A stretch of DNA of 64,000 nucleotides from Macrococcus sp. DPC7161 (GTDB lineage: Bacteria > Bacillota > Bacilli > Staphylococcales > Staphylococcaceae), in the NCBI RefSeq assembly GCF_004117835.1, contig NZ_SDSC01000001.1, positions 558,001-622,000 on the forward strand. The letters are read 5' to 3'. The notes below the pieces were generated by a model. That model saw only the letters and a list, made by a program, of their open reading frames with translations, made no database searches and was not told the origin of the DNA. Shown one piece after another: positions 45,381 to 54,490 of the stretch (position 1 is its first letter; the number at the start of each line of letters is the position of its first letter). A program made the translations under genes and the position numbers.

Positions 45381-46268
45381 CTACGCCCTTGGATGTGATT
45401 TTTGATATACTTCTCTTATTTTGTTCTTACTTATATGAGTATATATTTGTGTTGTTGAAATATCTGCATGACCTAACATTTCCTGCACTGCTCTTAAGTC
45501 TGCACCATTCTCAATTAAATGAGTCGCAAAAGAATGCCTTAATGTATGTGGTGTTAATTTTTTAGTAATACCTGCATCCATGCCAATTTGTTTTAAAATT
45601 TTCCAAAAGCCTTGTCTTGTTAATGGTTTACCATGAAAATTTAAAAATAATGCATCGGTCATTTCTTTCTTTAGCATTAGATATCTTGTTTGCCTTAAAT
45701 AACCATCAAGCAATTTGATCATACGATTACCAATTGGAATAATTCTTTCCTTATTTCCTTTACCTATGACACTGACAAATCCCATCGTTGTATTTACTTG
45801 GCTCACTTGAAGTTGTATTAACTCACTGACACGCATACCAGTTGCATATAACAACTCTAACATGACCAAATCCCTCTGACCTGTAACTTTCGATGTATCT
45901 GGCGTACTAAGTAACTTATCAACTTCATCTATTGTTAAAGTATCTGGTAATGTCTGTTGTACTTTCGGGGCTTCCATTATAATCGTTGGATCTTTTACGG
46001 CATAACGTTCTCTCAATGCAAATTGGTGAAATCCTCGAATGGATGCTTGAGCCCTTCTTAATGTTTTAGGAGATTTACCTTCGTCCTTTAAATGTCCTAA
46101 AAACAATGTGATTGTAAAACGATCGATATTATCAATAGAACCGATTTTTTCATTACTTAAAAATGTTAAATATTGCGTTAAATCTCGTCTATAAGATGCT
46201 ACCGTATTTTCACTTAATCCCTTTTCAATTTTGATGAAATGCAAGAATTCATCCACAATACGCTGCAT
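45381..46268 (-). CDS. xerD: Site-specific tyrosine recombinase XerD
   Basis: XerD acts with XerC at dif to resolve chromosome dimers. The 295-residue protein has a SAM-like N-terminal core-binding domain (1-90). The catalytic set is Arg146, Lys170, His241, Arg244, His267 and Tyr276. The HxLRHSFATH and YTHIS motifs are intact. The ATG at 46268 follows AGGTG by five bases; an in-frame TTG at 46283 is not used. It lies downstream of fur beyond a terminator. Confidence 0.96.
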   Translation of the reverse strand: MQRIVDEFLHFIKIEKGLSENTVASYRRDLTQYLTFLSNEKIGSIDNIDRFTITLFLGHLKDEGKSPKTLRRAQASIRGFHQFALRERYAVKDPTIIMEAPKVQQTLPDTLTIDEVDKLLSTPDTSKVTGQRDLVMLELLYATGMRVSELIQLQVSQVNTTMGFVSVIGKGNKERIIPIGNRMIKLLDGYLRQTRYLMLKKEMTDALFLNFHGKPLTRQGFWKILKQIGMDAGITKKLTPHTLRHSFATHLIENGADLRAVQEMLGHADISTTQIYTHISKNKIREVYQKSHPRA

Positions 46269-46312
46269 ATGCTCACCTCTCAACTAGTTTACCATAATAA
46301 TTTTATTAGAAA

Positions 46313-46342
46313 CAAAAAAATTGGTTGATTTACCAACCAATT
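46313..46342 (-). terminator. Terminator of fur
   Basis: AATTGGTTG (46319-46327) and CAACCAATT (46334-46342) with ATTTAC loop, followed on the minus strand by seven T. The stem reaches the fur stop. Confidence 0.88.
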
Positions 46343-46824
46343 TATTCACTAATTTTATTTGATTTTAAACTATCTATTGTGATACCTTCTGCAGCACATT
46401 TTTTGCATATGCCATGGAAAGTTAGTCTATGATCTACAATTTGAAATTTAAATTGATTTTCAACTTTCTTTTCGACATCTTCCAGTAAGTCATCCTCTAT
46501 TTCCTCAACTGATCCACAATGCATACAAACTAAATGATGATGAAAATGCTTTGCGCCTTCTTTACGCAAATCAAATCTCGCAACACCATCTCCAAAGTTG
46601 ATTTTATCGACAACCTTTAATTCTGCTAACAATTCTAAAGTTCTATATACCGTTGCAAGGCCAATCTCCGGAGCGCGTTCTTTAACTTTTAAGAAAATAT
46701 CTTCTGCACTTAAATGATCCGCTTCATTTTCTAATAACACTGTAACAGTAGCTTCTCGTTGCGGTGTTAACTTATAAGATGCATTATGTAATTGTTCTTT
46801 AATTTTCTCTATTCTATCTTGCAT
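46342..46824 (-). CDS. fur: Ferric uptake regulator family protein Fur
   Basis: Fur is an iron-responsive repressor. The 160-residue protein has a winged helix (about 15-80, KLTPQREATVTVLLEN...ATVYRTLELL) and a dimer domain with HHHLVCMHCGSVEE, plus a second CxxC in GICKKCAAEG for the structural zinc. The xerD-fur context is the Fur position in Staphylococcus and Bacillus. The ATG at 46824 follows AGGAG; a GTG at 46833 lies in that site. Two Fur/PerR-like boxes are upstream. Confidence 0.93.
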   Translation of the reverse strand: MQDRIEKIKEQLHNASYKLTPQREATVTVLLENEADHLSAEDIFLKVKERAPEIGLATVYRTLELLAELKVVDKINFGDGVARFDLRKEGAKHFHHHLVCMHCGSVEEIEDDLLEDVEKKVENQFKFQIVDHRLTFHGICKKCAAEGITIDSLKSNKISE

Positions 46825-46856
46825 ATTGAACACTCCTAAAGATATTTCGTAACTTT

Positions 46857-46885
46857 AAAATAGCAGTAAATGAGCAATTTTGCAA
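46857..46885 (-). promoter_or_regulatory. Promoter of fur
   Basis: TTGCAA (46880-46885), a 17-base spacer ending in TGC, and TATTTT (46857-46862) on the minus strand. An imperfect PerR-like palindrome (46895-46910) is just upstream. Confidence 0.6.
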
Positions 46886-46894
46886 CGATTATTC

Positions 46895-46910
46895 ATTATT
46901 AATTTAGAAT
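46895..46910. promoter_or_regulatory. Possible PerR/Fur-type box before fur
   Basis: ATTATTAATTTAGAAT is an imperfect palindrome (12 of 16 positions) ten bases upstream of the fur -35. It resembles the A/T-rich 7-1-7 boxes of the Fur family but is not a close match. Confidence 0.35.
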
Positions 46911-46954
46911 CATTTTAATGTATTTTTCAAAATTAGAAATAAAATATATATTAT

Positions 46955-46969
46955 CAAAAATCATTATAA
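46955..46969. promoter_or_regulatory. Second Fur-family-like box, near the nudF 3' end
   Basis: On the minus strand TTATAATGATTTTTG has a perfect left PerR half-site and a weak right one. It lies 23 bases from the nudF stop and about 70 upstream of the fur -35. Confidence 0.3.
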
Positions 46970-46992
46970 ATAAATCTCAAATTAAAATATTT

Positions 46993-47529
46993 TTACGATA
47001 GACAGTTTGTTAAGTAATATTGAACAGCGATAATCGTCTTTGCATCTTGAAACTTACCTTCAACTAACCATGATTTCATTTCTTCAGTAGTTAGCCAAAA
47101 TTTTCTTACAAATTCATCTTCATCTAAACTAAGTTCATTTTGTTCAAATAAATCATCAGCTAAAAATAAACTTACATATTCATTACAAAATCCAGGTGAT
47201 ACATAAAAATCAAATAGTTTCTTTATATTTTTACTTGAATATCCTGTTTCTTCTTCTAATTCACGTAATGCTGTATTTTCTCTTGTTTCATTGGGTTCTA
47301 GTTTCCCTGCAGGAATTTCAATTAAAGTATGTTCCATTGCTTTACGATACTGTTCAACAAACAATACCTTATTATCCTTAACAGCAAGAATACAAACAGC
47401 CCCTCTATGTTTAACGATTTCACGAATACTTTCTTGATCATTCGGTAATTTTACTTGATGTTTTTCAACAGTAATCACTTTTCCTTCAAAAATTGTTTCT
47501 TGTTGAATTGTTTTTTCTTCAAACTTCAT
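46993..47529 (-). CDS. nudF: ADP-ribose pyrophosphatase, Nudix family
   Basis: The enzyme hydrolyses ADP-ribose and related sugars. The 178-residue protein has the Nudix box GKLEPNETRENTALRELEEETG (about 75-96) and the upstream VEQYRKAMEHTLIEIPAG of the ADP-ribose class. The frame is open to 47595, and the ribosome-binding site is not clear: AAAGGA lies 12 bases before the ATG, nearer to a GTG. I choose ATG 47529 because MKFEEKT fits the family start. Confidence 0.9.
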   Translation of the reverse strand: MKFEEKTIQQETIFEGKVITVEKHQVKLPNDQESIREIVKHRGAVCILAVKDNKVLFVEQYRKAMEHTLIEIPAGKLEPNETRENTALRELEEETGYSSKNIKKLFDFYVSPGFCNEYVSLFLADDLFEQNELSLDEDEFVRKFWLTTEEMKSWLVEGKFQDAKTIIAVQYYLTNCLS

Positions 47530-47630
47530 ATTTTTCACGCATCCTTTTATCATGTTAATATAATTATATGACACCAATAGCATATCATGAAACATTCATA
47601 AAATAATATAAAAGTACTAAAGGAGGACTT

Positions 47631-48566
47631 ATGAAAATAATACAATCTAAACATAATATCCAATTGTCTCAATTAGGATTCGGTGCTATGAATTTACCTT
47701 TAGAAGACACAAATCAAACAGAAAGCATTCTAGATACAGCTCTTGATAATGGTATTACATATATTGATACAGCAGATTTATACCAAAAAGGGCAAAATGA
47801 AATTGCAATCGGACGCTTTATGAGGCAACGTAAAAATAGACATAAAATAACACTTTTATCTAAGGTAGGAAATGAATTTAATCCACTCAACGATGAAGTA
47901 AAGTGGAATCCTTCGAAAGAATATATTATGAGCGCTATCAAAGATAGTTTATCGAGACTGCAAACTGATTATTTAGACATGTACTTATTACATGGCGGCA
48001 TGATTGAAGATAATAAAGATGAAACAATTGATGCTTTTGAAACATTGAAAAAAGAAGGTTTAATAAGAAGTTATGGGATTTCTTCCATTCGTCCAAATGT
48101 TATAGATTATTATATAAAGCATAGTAACATTGACGTCATTATGATGCAGTTTAATCTCTTTGATAATCGTCCACTCGATATTTTACCTAGTTTAGTAAAC
48201 AACAATATTAAATTACTTGCTAGAGGACCACTATCAAAAGGTGTTTTAACTGATAAATATGCCACTATTTCAAATAGTAAATTTAATGATGGCTTTTTAG
48301 GATTTTCTAAAGATGAAATGATTTCTACGATTCAAACATTAGAAAATCAGTTTCAACTACCCATTCAAACCATTGCTATGTTATATCAATTAATCTATTC
48401 AAATGGTGCAATAGTATGTGGTGCATCCAAATTAGAACAATTAAATAAAAATATAGAACATTATCATTCAGCAGTTCAATTTTTAACTGAAACTAATATT
48501 GATACATGTAAAAATATTTTTGAAACGCATGTGAAATCTATTGTGTATAAGGAACATTTAGTATGA
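47631..48566 (+). CDS. Aldo/keto reductase
   Basis: This 311-residue NADPH-dependent (beta/alpha)8 oxidoreductase has the catalytic Asp and Tyr in TYIDTADLYQKG (about 43-54), Lys in LLSKVG, and His in YLLHGG. The C-terminal nucleotide-binding region includes CGASKLEQL. The substrate cannot be inferred. AAAGGAGG precedes the ATG; its end overlaps the hydrolase start by four bases (ATGA), so the two form an operon. Confidence 0.88.
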   Translation: MKIIQSKHNIQLSQLGFGAMNLPLEDTNQTESILDTALDNGITYIDTADLYQKGQNEIAIGRFMRQRKNRHKITLLSKVGNEFNPLNDEVKWNPSKEYIMSAIKDSLSRLQTDYLDMYLLHGGMIEDNKDETIDAFETLKKEGLIRSYGISSIRPNVIDYYIKHSNIDVIMMQFNLFDNRPLDILPSLVNNNIKLLARGPLSKGVLTDKYATISNSKFNDGFLGFSKDEMISTIQTLENQFQLPIQTIAMLYQLIYSNGAIVCGASKLEQLNKNIEHYHSAVQFLTETNIDTCKNIFETHVKSIVYKEHLV

Positions 48567-49492
48567 AATGGATAAAAACATTAAGTTATCTTTCAATTAC
48601 AATTACTGGTATTGCGAGTGTTATTGGCTACATCGCTAGTCAAAATGTATTAAATTTTAAATTACGAGATGTTGAGGTTATTAAAAGAAGAGAAATAAAA
48701 GCAAAACGCTATGATGAAGACAAGTTCAATCATTTAAATCCGATAAATGTTAAAATACTCTCTAAAAATGGTTATATGTTGAATACTAAAATTGTTAAAA
48801 AATATGACCATGACTATTTTATGATTTTTTGTCATGGGGTGACTGAAAACCATATTACAAGTGTGAAATATATGAACATGTTTTTAGATCTCGGATTTAA
48901 CGGTGTTATCTTTGATCATCGTAGACATGGGCAAAGTGGCGGTCTTCACTCTACTTATGGTTATTATGAAAAATTCGATTTAGAATCGATTATCTCATAT
49001 TTAAAATCACAATATGGCTATGACATTCATTTTGGAATACATGGTGAGTCTATGGGTGCGGTTACCACATTATTATATGCTGGCGAACTTGCTAATGAAG
49101 CGGACTTTTACGTCGCCGATTGCCCTTTCGCAAGTTTTGAAAATGAATTAAATCATATCATAAAACAAAAATCAAAAATTACTTCAAGTACATTTTTACA
49201 TTTACTGAACCTATTCCTTAAATTAAGAACAAAGTTTTCACTATATGAAGTGTCGCCAATTAGAGTGATTCAAAATATTGAACAACCAATCTTATTTATA
49301 CACTCTAAGCCCGATACTTTTATTCCATATACAGATTCAGTGAAATTATATAATAAGAAAATCGGCAAAAAAATGAAATGGTACCCAGAACATGGTGGTC
49401 ATGCATCAAGTTTTAATGTCAATCCTATTACTTATAAAAAGAAAGTCACTCAATTTCTTGAGACGTTCGATTTATTACCTAAAGAAAAATAA
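48563..49492 (+). CDS. Membrane-anchored alpha/beta hydrolase
   Basis: This 309-residue alpha/beta hydrolase has an N-terminal membrane helix (about 8-28), nucleophile elbow HGESMGA (Ser), FDHRRHGQSGG, Asp in HSKPDTFIPY and the final catalytic His in HGGHASSF. The sequence resembles YqkD-type hydrolases of Bacilli, probably esterases. The substrate is unknown. It is translationally coupled to the aldo/keto reductase and ends at a bidirectional terminator. Confidence 0.86.
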   Translation: MKWIKTLSYLSITITGIASVIGYIASQNVLNFKLRDVEVIKRREIKAKRYDEDKFNHLNPINVKILSKNGYMLNTKIVKKYDHDYFMIFCHGVTENHITSVKYMNMFLDLGFNGVIFDHRRHGQSGGLHSTYGYYEKFDLESIISYLKSQYGYDIHFGIHGESMGAVTTLLYAGELANEADFYVADCPFASFENELNHIIKQKSKITSSTFLHLLNLFLKLRTKFSLYEVSPIRVIQNIEQPILFIHSKPDTFIPYTDSVKLYNKKIGKKMKWYPEHGGHASSFNVNPITYKKKVTQFLETFDLLPKEK

Positions 49493-49530
49493 AAATAAGT
49501 GTGCATGATTTGAAATGCACACTTATTTTT
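49491..49530. terminator. Bidirectional terminator between hydrolase and SDR genes
   Basis: AAAAATAAGTGTGCA (49491-49505) and TGCACACTTATTTTT (49516-49530) form a 15-base stem. The SDR stop codon (49523-49525) lies in the right arm. Confidence 0.9.
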
Positions 49531-50272
49531 GTTTGGTAAGTAATAATGGTTTAATTAGTTTTTCTATTGATCTCGGTGCGATTTGTATTGAATTTAAAGC
49601 CATTAACATCCATATTGGCGCATTGATTTCAATTTTTTGCTTTTCAATACCCTTTAGAATGCGCAATGCTAATTTGTCTGGATTTAACTTTATAATTTCG
49701 ATAAGTGGATTTTTATTTGCGTGTGCTTTTTCATGAAAAGGTGTTTTTATTGGGCCTGTGTTTACAGTCATAATATGATGATTTGTTTCTAAACGCAGTG
49801 CATTTAAAAATTGATAAAATCCAGCCTTACTGCTTGCATATATAGATGCATAAGGTGTTGAAACTTTAGCGGACATACTAGTAATACCTACGATTGTTGC
49901 ATTATGAGATAACTTTGGTAAACAATACTTTAATAAAAGGATTGGCGCAAGGAAATTCACATGTATGATGGATTTGATATCTTGTACACCATGCGATTCA
50001 AATGATTCAAATAATCCAACACCTGCATTAAGCACTAAGATATCAATATTTTTATCAAATTCAAATTGATCAATCGATTCAATTTGATTCATATCTATAA
50101 TCGAGTAACTGAACTGACCTTCGCACGTTGCAAGTTCATTTTGTATAGTGATACATTTCTTTTCATCTCTCGCAATACAATGGACATTATGGCCTTTTTC
50201 AACATATAACCTTACCAAGGATAATCCTAAACCACTTGTTCCCCCAGTGATGACGATATTCTTTTTATTCAT
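49523..50272 (-). CDS. Short-chain dehydrogenase/reductase
   Basis: This 249-residue Rossmann oxidoreductase has TGGTSGLG (9-16), NAG near 83-85, Ser in VGITSMSAKV, and the catalytic pair Y-x3-K in YASIYASSKAGF. The substrate is unknown. The frame continues to 50413, overlapping proC, but AGAGG before the ATG at 50272 sets the start. It is divergent from proC. Confidence 0.88.
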   Translation of the reverse strand: MNKKNIVITGGTSGLGLSLVRLYVEKGHNVHCIARDEKKCITIQNELATCEGQFSYSIIDMNQIESIDQFEFDKNIDILVLNAGVGLFESFESHGVQDIKSIIHVNFLAPILLLKYCLPKLSHNATIVGITSMSAKVSTPYASIYASSKAGFYQFLNALRLETNHHIMTVNTGPIKTPFHEKAHANKNPLIEIIKLNPDKLALRILKGIEKQKIEINAPIWMLMALNSIQIAPRSIEKLIKPLLLTKQK

Positions 50273-50362
50273 ACTAACCTCTACATATATTGGTTTTAAT
50301 TTTTCACTATATTTACTATAATTTAAAATAATGCAACAGTAAATCAAATAAGGGGGCGCATT

Positions 50363-51172
50363 ATGAAAATAGTTTTTTACGGTGCAGGAAATATGGCAAG
50401 TGCAATATTTCACGGATTGATCGAAAGTAGTGTTCTAAACAGTCATGATATTTATTTAACCAATCGCAGTAGTGAGCACTTACTTGCGGCATACAAAGAA
50501 GAATTAAACGTTAATTACAGTTATGATGATGACACTTTATTAGAAGATGCAGATTATGTATTTTTAGCAACAAAGCCTTATGATTTTGGAAGCTTAGCAG
50601 AACGCATTAAGGATAAAATCAGACCTGAAAATCATTTTATTTCTATAATGGCAGGTATTAGTATTCATCAAATTAAAACAGCACTTAATACCTCTAATCC
50701 AATTGCTAGAATCATGCCAAATACCAATGCACAAGTCGGTAAATCTGTTACTGGTATCACATTTAGTCAAGAAATTGATGCAAATCATAAAAAAGAATTA
50801 TTTAAAATATTAGATTCATTCGGTACAGCAATCGAAGTCGAAGAAGAAAAATTACATCAAATCACTGCGATTACTGGTTCTGGTCCAGCATTTTTGTATT
50901 ATGTTTATGAACAATACATTCATGCTGCCAAGCAAATAGGATTAAATGAAGCGGATTTAGATCAAGCTATACGACATTTAATAATCGGAACAGGTCAAAT
51001 GCTTGAAAGTAGTGATTTGGAAATTGAAAAATTACGTGAAAATATCACTTCTAAAGGTGGTACAACTAAAGCAGGACTGGATGCATTAAGAAAGTATCCT
51101 ATTGATGAGATATTTGTTGATTGTTTGAACGAAGCTGTAAAACGCAGTAAAGAATTGTCTAAAGAATCATAA
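50363..51172 (+). CDS. proC: Pyrroline-5-carboxylate reductase
   Basis: The enzyme makes proline from pyrroline-5-carboxylate with NADPH. The 269-residue protein has the Rossmann motif GAGNMASAIFHG (7-18), MPNTNAQVG (around 115), and the C-terminal signature ENITSKGGTTKAGLDAL. AAGGGGG precedes the ATG. It ends in a perfect hairpin shared with rnz. Confidence 0.96.
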   Translation: MKIVFYGAGNMASAIFHGLIESSVLNSHDIYLTNRSSEHLLAAYKEELNVNYSYDDDTLLEDADYVFLATKPYDFGSLAERIKDKIRPENHFISIMAGISIHQIKTALNTSNPIARIMPNTNAQVGKSVTGITFSQEIDANHKKELFKILDSFGTAIEVEEEKLHQITAITGSGPAFLYYVYEQYIHAAKQIGLNEADLDQAIRHLIIGTGQMLESSDLEIEKLRENITSKGGTTKAGLDALRKYPIDEIFVDCLNEAVKRSKELSKES

Positions 51173-51203
51173 AAAAATCAGTGGTATTGACCACTGATTT
51201 TTT
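51172..51203. terminator. Bidirectional terminator between proC and rnz
   Basis: AAAAAATCAGTGGT (51172-51185) and ACCACTGATTTTTT (51190-51203) with ATTG loop. It abuts both stop codons. Confidence 0.92.
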
Positions 51204-52125
51204 ATATTTCATAGCTTTCGAAATCATTTACAAGTTGAAAATTCAATTCTGGATTTTCAACTTGTATTTTATTTTTTAACACTTCAATTTCCTCTTCAAG
51301 ATATCGATTACTGATATGATTTAATAAGAATTGCTTTACGTTTGATTGACTGTTTAATGCGATAATATCTTGGATATGAGTATGGTAATATTTATGGCTC
51401 AAATCTAGTGGACCATCTAAATAAGTACATTCATGTATGACAATATCTGCATTTGAAACTAATATCAATTCATTATTACAAGGCTTTGTGTCACCAAAAA
51501 AGACAATAATTTTACCAGGAATATTGTCTGTTCTAAAATCTTTTGTTCTTAACAACTCACCGTTATAATCTACATATTCTTGAGATTTAAATAATTGGTA
51601 TATTGGACCAGGATAAATTTGTTTATTTTCTAATTTCTCTTGAATAATATTGCCAATTGTCTCTGGAAATTCAATACGATAACCATAAGAATCAATGCCA
51701 TGATCTAATAACAATGCTTTGATTTGAATACCATCAATCGCCGTATTAAATTCATTTTCACTTAACTCAATAACTTCAATCGGATAATTCAAATGCGATC
51801 CGCTCACATTTAAAGTCATTTCAATAAATGTCTTAATTCCTTTTGGACCATAGATTGTCAGTAACTTACCCTCCCCACCTTGAAAACTTCTTGATGTTAA
51901 TAAACCTGGTAAACCAAATATATGATCGCCGTGCAAATGCGTAATAAATATTCTTGTTAATTTTGATAATTTAATATTTGTATGTAAAATTTGATGTTGA
52001 ACAGCTTCACATGCATCAAATAGCCAATATTCTTGTTTAATCGGATTTAACTCTAAAATTGTTGATTGTGTATGTCTGAATTTTGAAGGCAATCCAGCAC
52101 CTGTGCCTAAAAAATGAACTTTCAT
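51202..52125 (-). CDS. rnz: Ribonuclease Z
   Basis: RNase Z matures tRNA 3' ends. The 307-residue metallo-beta-lactamase protein has zinc ligands His63, His65, Asp67, His68 in FITHLHGDHIFGLPG, later H in LLDHGIDSYGYR, and the D in FFGDTKPC. A flexible arm lies around 150-180. The frame is open to 52248, but GGAGGG before the ATG at 52125 and the start MKVHFLGTGAGLPSK fix it. It is divergent from zwf, as in Bacillus. Confidence 0.95.
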   Translation of the reverse strand: MKVHFLGTGAGLPSKFRHTQSTILELNPIKQEYWLFDACEAVQHQILHTNIKLSKLTRIFITHLHGDHIFGLPGLLTSRSFQGGEGKLLTIYGPKGIKTFIEMTLNVSGSHLNYPIEVIELSENEFNTAIDGIQIKALLLDHGIDSYGYRIEFPETIGNIIQEKLENKQIYPGPIYQLFKSQEYVDYNGELLRTKDFRTDNIPGKIIVFFGDTKPCNNELILVSNADIVIHECTYLDGPLDLSHKYYHTHIQDIIALNSQSNVKQFLLNHISNRYLEEEIEVLKNKIQVENPELNFQLVNDFESYEI

Positions 52126-52150
52126 AAAATTTAACCCTCCACCATCGAAT

Positions 52151-52159
52151 ATTATAGCA
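52151..52159 (-). promoter_or_regulatory. Extended -10 promoter of rnz
   Basis: TGCTATAAT on the minus strand, 26 bases upstream of the rnz ATG. The -35 region (TCAAAA, 17 bases before) is weak. Confidence 0.55.
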
Positions 52160-52230
52160 TGTTTTAATTGTATTTTGATGCATTGTATGGAAAAATAAAA
52201 AAGACTAATAAAGGAATCGAGGTTATTCAT

Positions 52231-53712
52231 TTGGATATCGAAAAACAAAACATACCATGTCTGATTACGATTTTTGGAGCAACTGGTGATTTAAGTCATC
52301 GTAAACTTTTTCCATCATTATTCCATTTATATCAACAAGACAATTTAAATGAAAAAGTAGCTATAATTGGTGTCGGTCGACGTGATTGGTCAAATGAAAA
52401 ATTTCGCTCAGAAATCAAATTATCTATTGAAAAATTTGTGAAAGACACACATAAATTAGAGGACTTTTTAGAACATGTTTTTTATCAATCACATGATGTA
52501 AATTTAAAAGAAAGTTATGATAATCTATTACAACTTTCTAATGAATTAGACAATCAATTTAATTTAGAAGGCAATCGCTTATTTTATTTAGCAATGGCCC
52601 CAGAATTCTTCGGAACAGTATCAGATTTTCTAAAATCTTCTGGATTAACAAAAGTGAAAGGTTTTAAACGATTAATTATCGAAAAACCATTTGGAACTGA
52701 TTTAAAAAGTGCTGAAAAACTAAATACGCAGTTAAGAAAATCATTTAAAGAAGAAGAAATCTATAGAATAGACCATTATTTAGGAAAAGATATGGTGCAA
52801 AATATTGAAGTTATCCGTTTTAGTAATGCGATGTTCGAACCATTATGGAACAACAAATATATTTCTAACATTCAAGTTACCTCTTCAGAAATATTAGGTG
52901 TAGAAGATCGCGGTGGTTACTATGATAAAAGTGGTGCTTTAAAAGATATGGTGCAAAACCATATGTTACAAATTGTTTCATTACTCGCTATGGAACCCCC
53001 TATTTCATTAGCATCTGAAGATGTTAGAAATGAAAAAGTAAAAGTATTACGTGCCATTAGAAATATCAAACCAGAACATGTGCGTTCTTATTTTGTACGT
53101 GGACAATACGATGAAGGTGTCATTAATGGTGAACCTGTTCAACGTTATCGTGATGAGGATAATGTGGATCCAAATTCAAATACCCCTACCTTCGTTGCTG
53201 CAAAAGTATTGATCGATAACTTTAGATGGGCAGGTGTTCCATTCTATATCCGTACGGGTAAACGCATGAAAGAAAAAGAAATTCGTGTCGTTGTTGAATT
53301 TAAAGAAGTACCAATGAATTTATATTATGATCGTGATAAACAGCTTGATTCTAACTTACTGGTAATTAATATCCAACCAAATGAAGGTATTGAACTTCAT
53401 TTAAACGCAAGAAAATATATTGAAGGTATTGATACGGAACCAATCAAATTATCTTATGCAATGACTGCTCAAGATAAAATGAACACAGTAGATGCATATG
53501 AAGGATTGATTTATGATTGTTTACGTGGGGATTCTACTAACTTCACGCATTGGGAAGAACTTAAAGCCACTTGGGGCTATGTAGATACTGTAGCAAATTA
53601 CTGGGATGAACACCCCGCTCCTTTCCCGAACTATCCAGCTGGCAGTAATGGACCAATCAAAAGTGAATTACTATTAAGCCGAGATAATTTCAGATGGTGG
53701 GATTTTAATTAA
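52231..53712 (+). CDS. zwf: Glucose-6-phosphate 1-dehydrogenase
   Basis: The enzyme makes 6-phosphogluconolactone and NADPH, entering the oxidative pentose phosphate pathway. The 493-residue protein has the Rossmann GATGDLSHRKL near the N terminus and the active-site RIDHYLGKDMVQN (His nucleophile-base). IEKPFGTDL, FRWAGVPFYIRTGK and related motifs follow. No ATG is available; TTG at 52231 follows GAGG by seven bases and leaves the family-typical N terminus. A TTG at 52168 in the same frame is rejected. Confidence 0.95.
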   Translation: MDIEKQNIPCLITIFGATGDLSHRKLFPSLFHLYQQDNLNEKVAIIGVGRRDWSNEKFRSEIKLSIEKFVKDTHKLEDFLEHVFYQSHDVNLKESYDNLLQLSNELDNQFNLEGNRLFYLAMAPEFFGTVSDFLKSSGLTKVKGFKRLIIEKPFGTDLKSAEKLNTQLRKSFKEEEIYRIDHYLGKDMVQNIEVIRFSNAMFEPLWNNKYISNIQVTSSEILGVEDRGGYYDKSGALKDMVQNHMLQIVSLLAMEPPISLASEDVRNEKVKVLRAIRNIKPEHVRSYFVRGQYDEGVINGEPVQRYRDEDNVDPNSNTPTFVAAKVLIDNFRWAGVPFYIRTGKRMKEKEIRVVVEFKEVPMNLYYDRDKQLDSNLLVINIQPNEGIELHLNARKYIEGIDTEPIKLSYAMTAQDKMNTVDAYEGLIYDCLRGDSTNFTHWEELKATWGYVDTVANYWDEHPAPFPNYPAGSNGPIKSELLLSRDNFRWWDFN

Positions 53713-53718
53713 TCTTTG

Positions 53719-53750
53719 AAAGCTTTGTCCTATGGATGAAGCTTTTTTTT
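53719..53750 (+). terminator. Terminator of zwf
   Basis: AAAGCTT (53719-53725) and AAGCTTT (53739-53745) with an inner TCC/GGA pair, followed by a run of T to 53750. Confidence 0.8.
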
Positions 53751-53777
53751 ATTGGAAAGTTATTATATACTAAGTCA

Positions 53778-54443
53778 ATGAGACCAATTGACAAAAATAA
53801 CTATAAACAATTTAATTCGCAAGATTTTGATGCATTGTTGAGGATAGAAACAGAGAATGCAATTCATTCTTTTACCAATCATCATAATAATCGTTATGAA
53901 CCCACACACTATCATGATTTATTAATGATAATTGAAATCATTCAAAAAAATAATCTATATCAATATCCAAATTATCAAAATACGCTTGTAGATTTTGGTT
54001 CGGGTCTTTTACGTGTACCAATCACATTTCAATATTTCTTAAATTTTAAAGTTAAAGGTATTGAATTAAACAAGCAACTTTATTTGTTCAGTCTTAACAA
54101 TTTATCTCAATATCAACTTGAACATCAAAATACATCCATAAATGTCTATAACCTAAATGCCCTTGATTATCAATTTAAAATAGATGATACACATTTATTC
54201 TTTTTCAACCCTTTTAGCGAGCATATATTTAAAAAGGTAATAGAGAGCTATATAGAAATGTTAGAAAGTAATGAAGAAAATTTACAAAAATTAAAGCATT
54301 ATATTATTTTGTATTTTCCTACTTATGAATACGAATTGTTAATGTCGTTTTATCCACAATTTCAATGTATTGAAACGTTACATTTAGAGGATTTCGATAT
54401 CGATTCAAGAGAAAAAGTTTTATTTTTCGAATATAAAAATTAA
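53778..54443 (+). CDS. Putative SAM-dependent methyltransferase, class I fold
   Basis: This 221-residue protein has SAM motif I-like LVDFGSGLLRVPITFQ (about 67-82), an acidic residue in KGIELNKQ (motif II), and HLFFFNPFSEH (about 140-150) resembling motif IV. No substrate domain is recognised, so the target is unknown; small-molecule methylation seems as likely as RNA. The ATG at 53778 has no clear ribosome-binding site, unlike its neighbours; the frame also opens at 53736 inside the zwf terminator. It is the least certain long gene in the window. Confidence 0.65.
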   Translation: MRPIDKNNYKQFNSQDFDALLRIETENAIHSFTNHHNNRYEPTHYHDLLMIIEIIQKNNLYQYPNYQNTLVDFGSGLLRVPITFQYFLNFKVKGIELNKQLYLFSLNNLSQYQLEHQNTSINVYNLNALDYQFKIDDTHLFFFNPFSEHIFKKVIESYIEMLESNEENLQKLKHYIILYFPTYEYELLMSFYPQFQCIETLHLEDFDIDSREKVLFFEYKN

Positions 54444-54490
54444 ATTTGTATATATTAAACCTAAACATTTATTAAGAAGTTGGTGACAAT

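Noticed and set aside
47530-47630. Divergent promoters between nudF and the aldo/keto reductase
   Set aside because: TATAAT-like runs occur on both strands, but no -35 partner at acceptable spacing was found, so I did not list them.
50273-50413. N-terminal extension of the SDR gene
   Set aside because: It overlaps the divergent proC start, lacks a ribosome-binding site, and the sequence before the Rossmann motif does not fit the family; AGAGG precedes the ATG at 50272.
52168-52230. TTG at 52168 as zwf start
   Set aside because: It has no ribosome-binding site and would add residues absent from known Zwf; TTG 52231 has GAGG at the right distance.
52126-52248. Upstream extension of rnz to 52248
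   Set aside because: It would overlap zwf and its promoter; GGAGGG stands before the ATG at 52125, the known RNase Z start.
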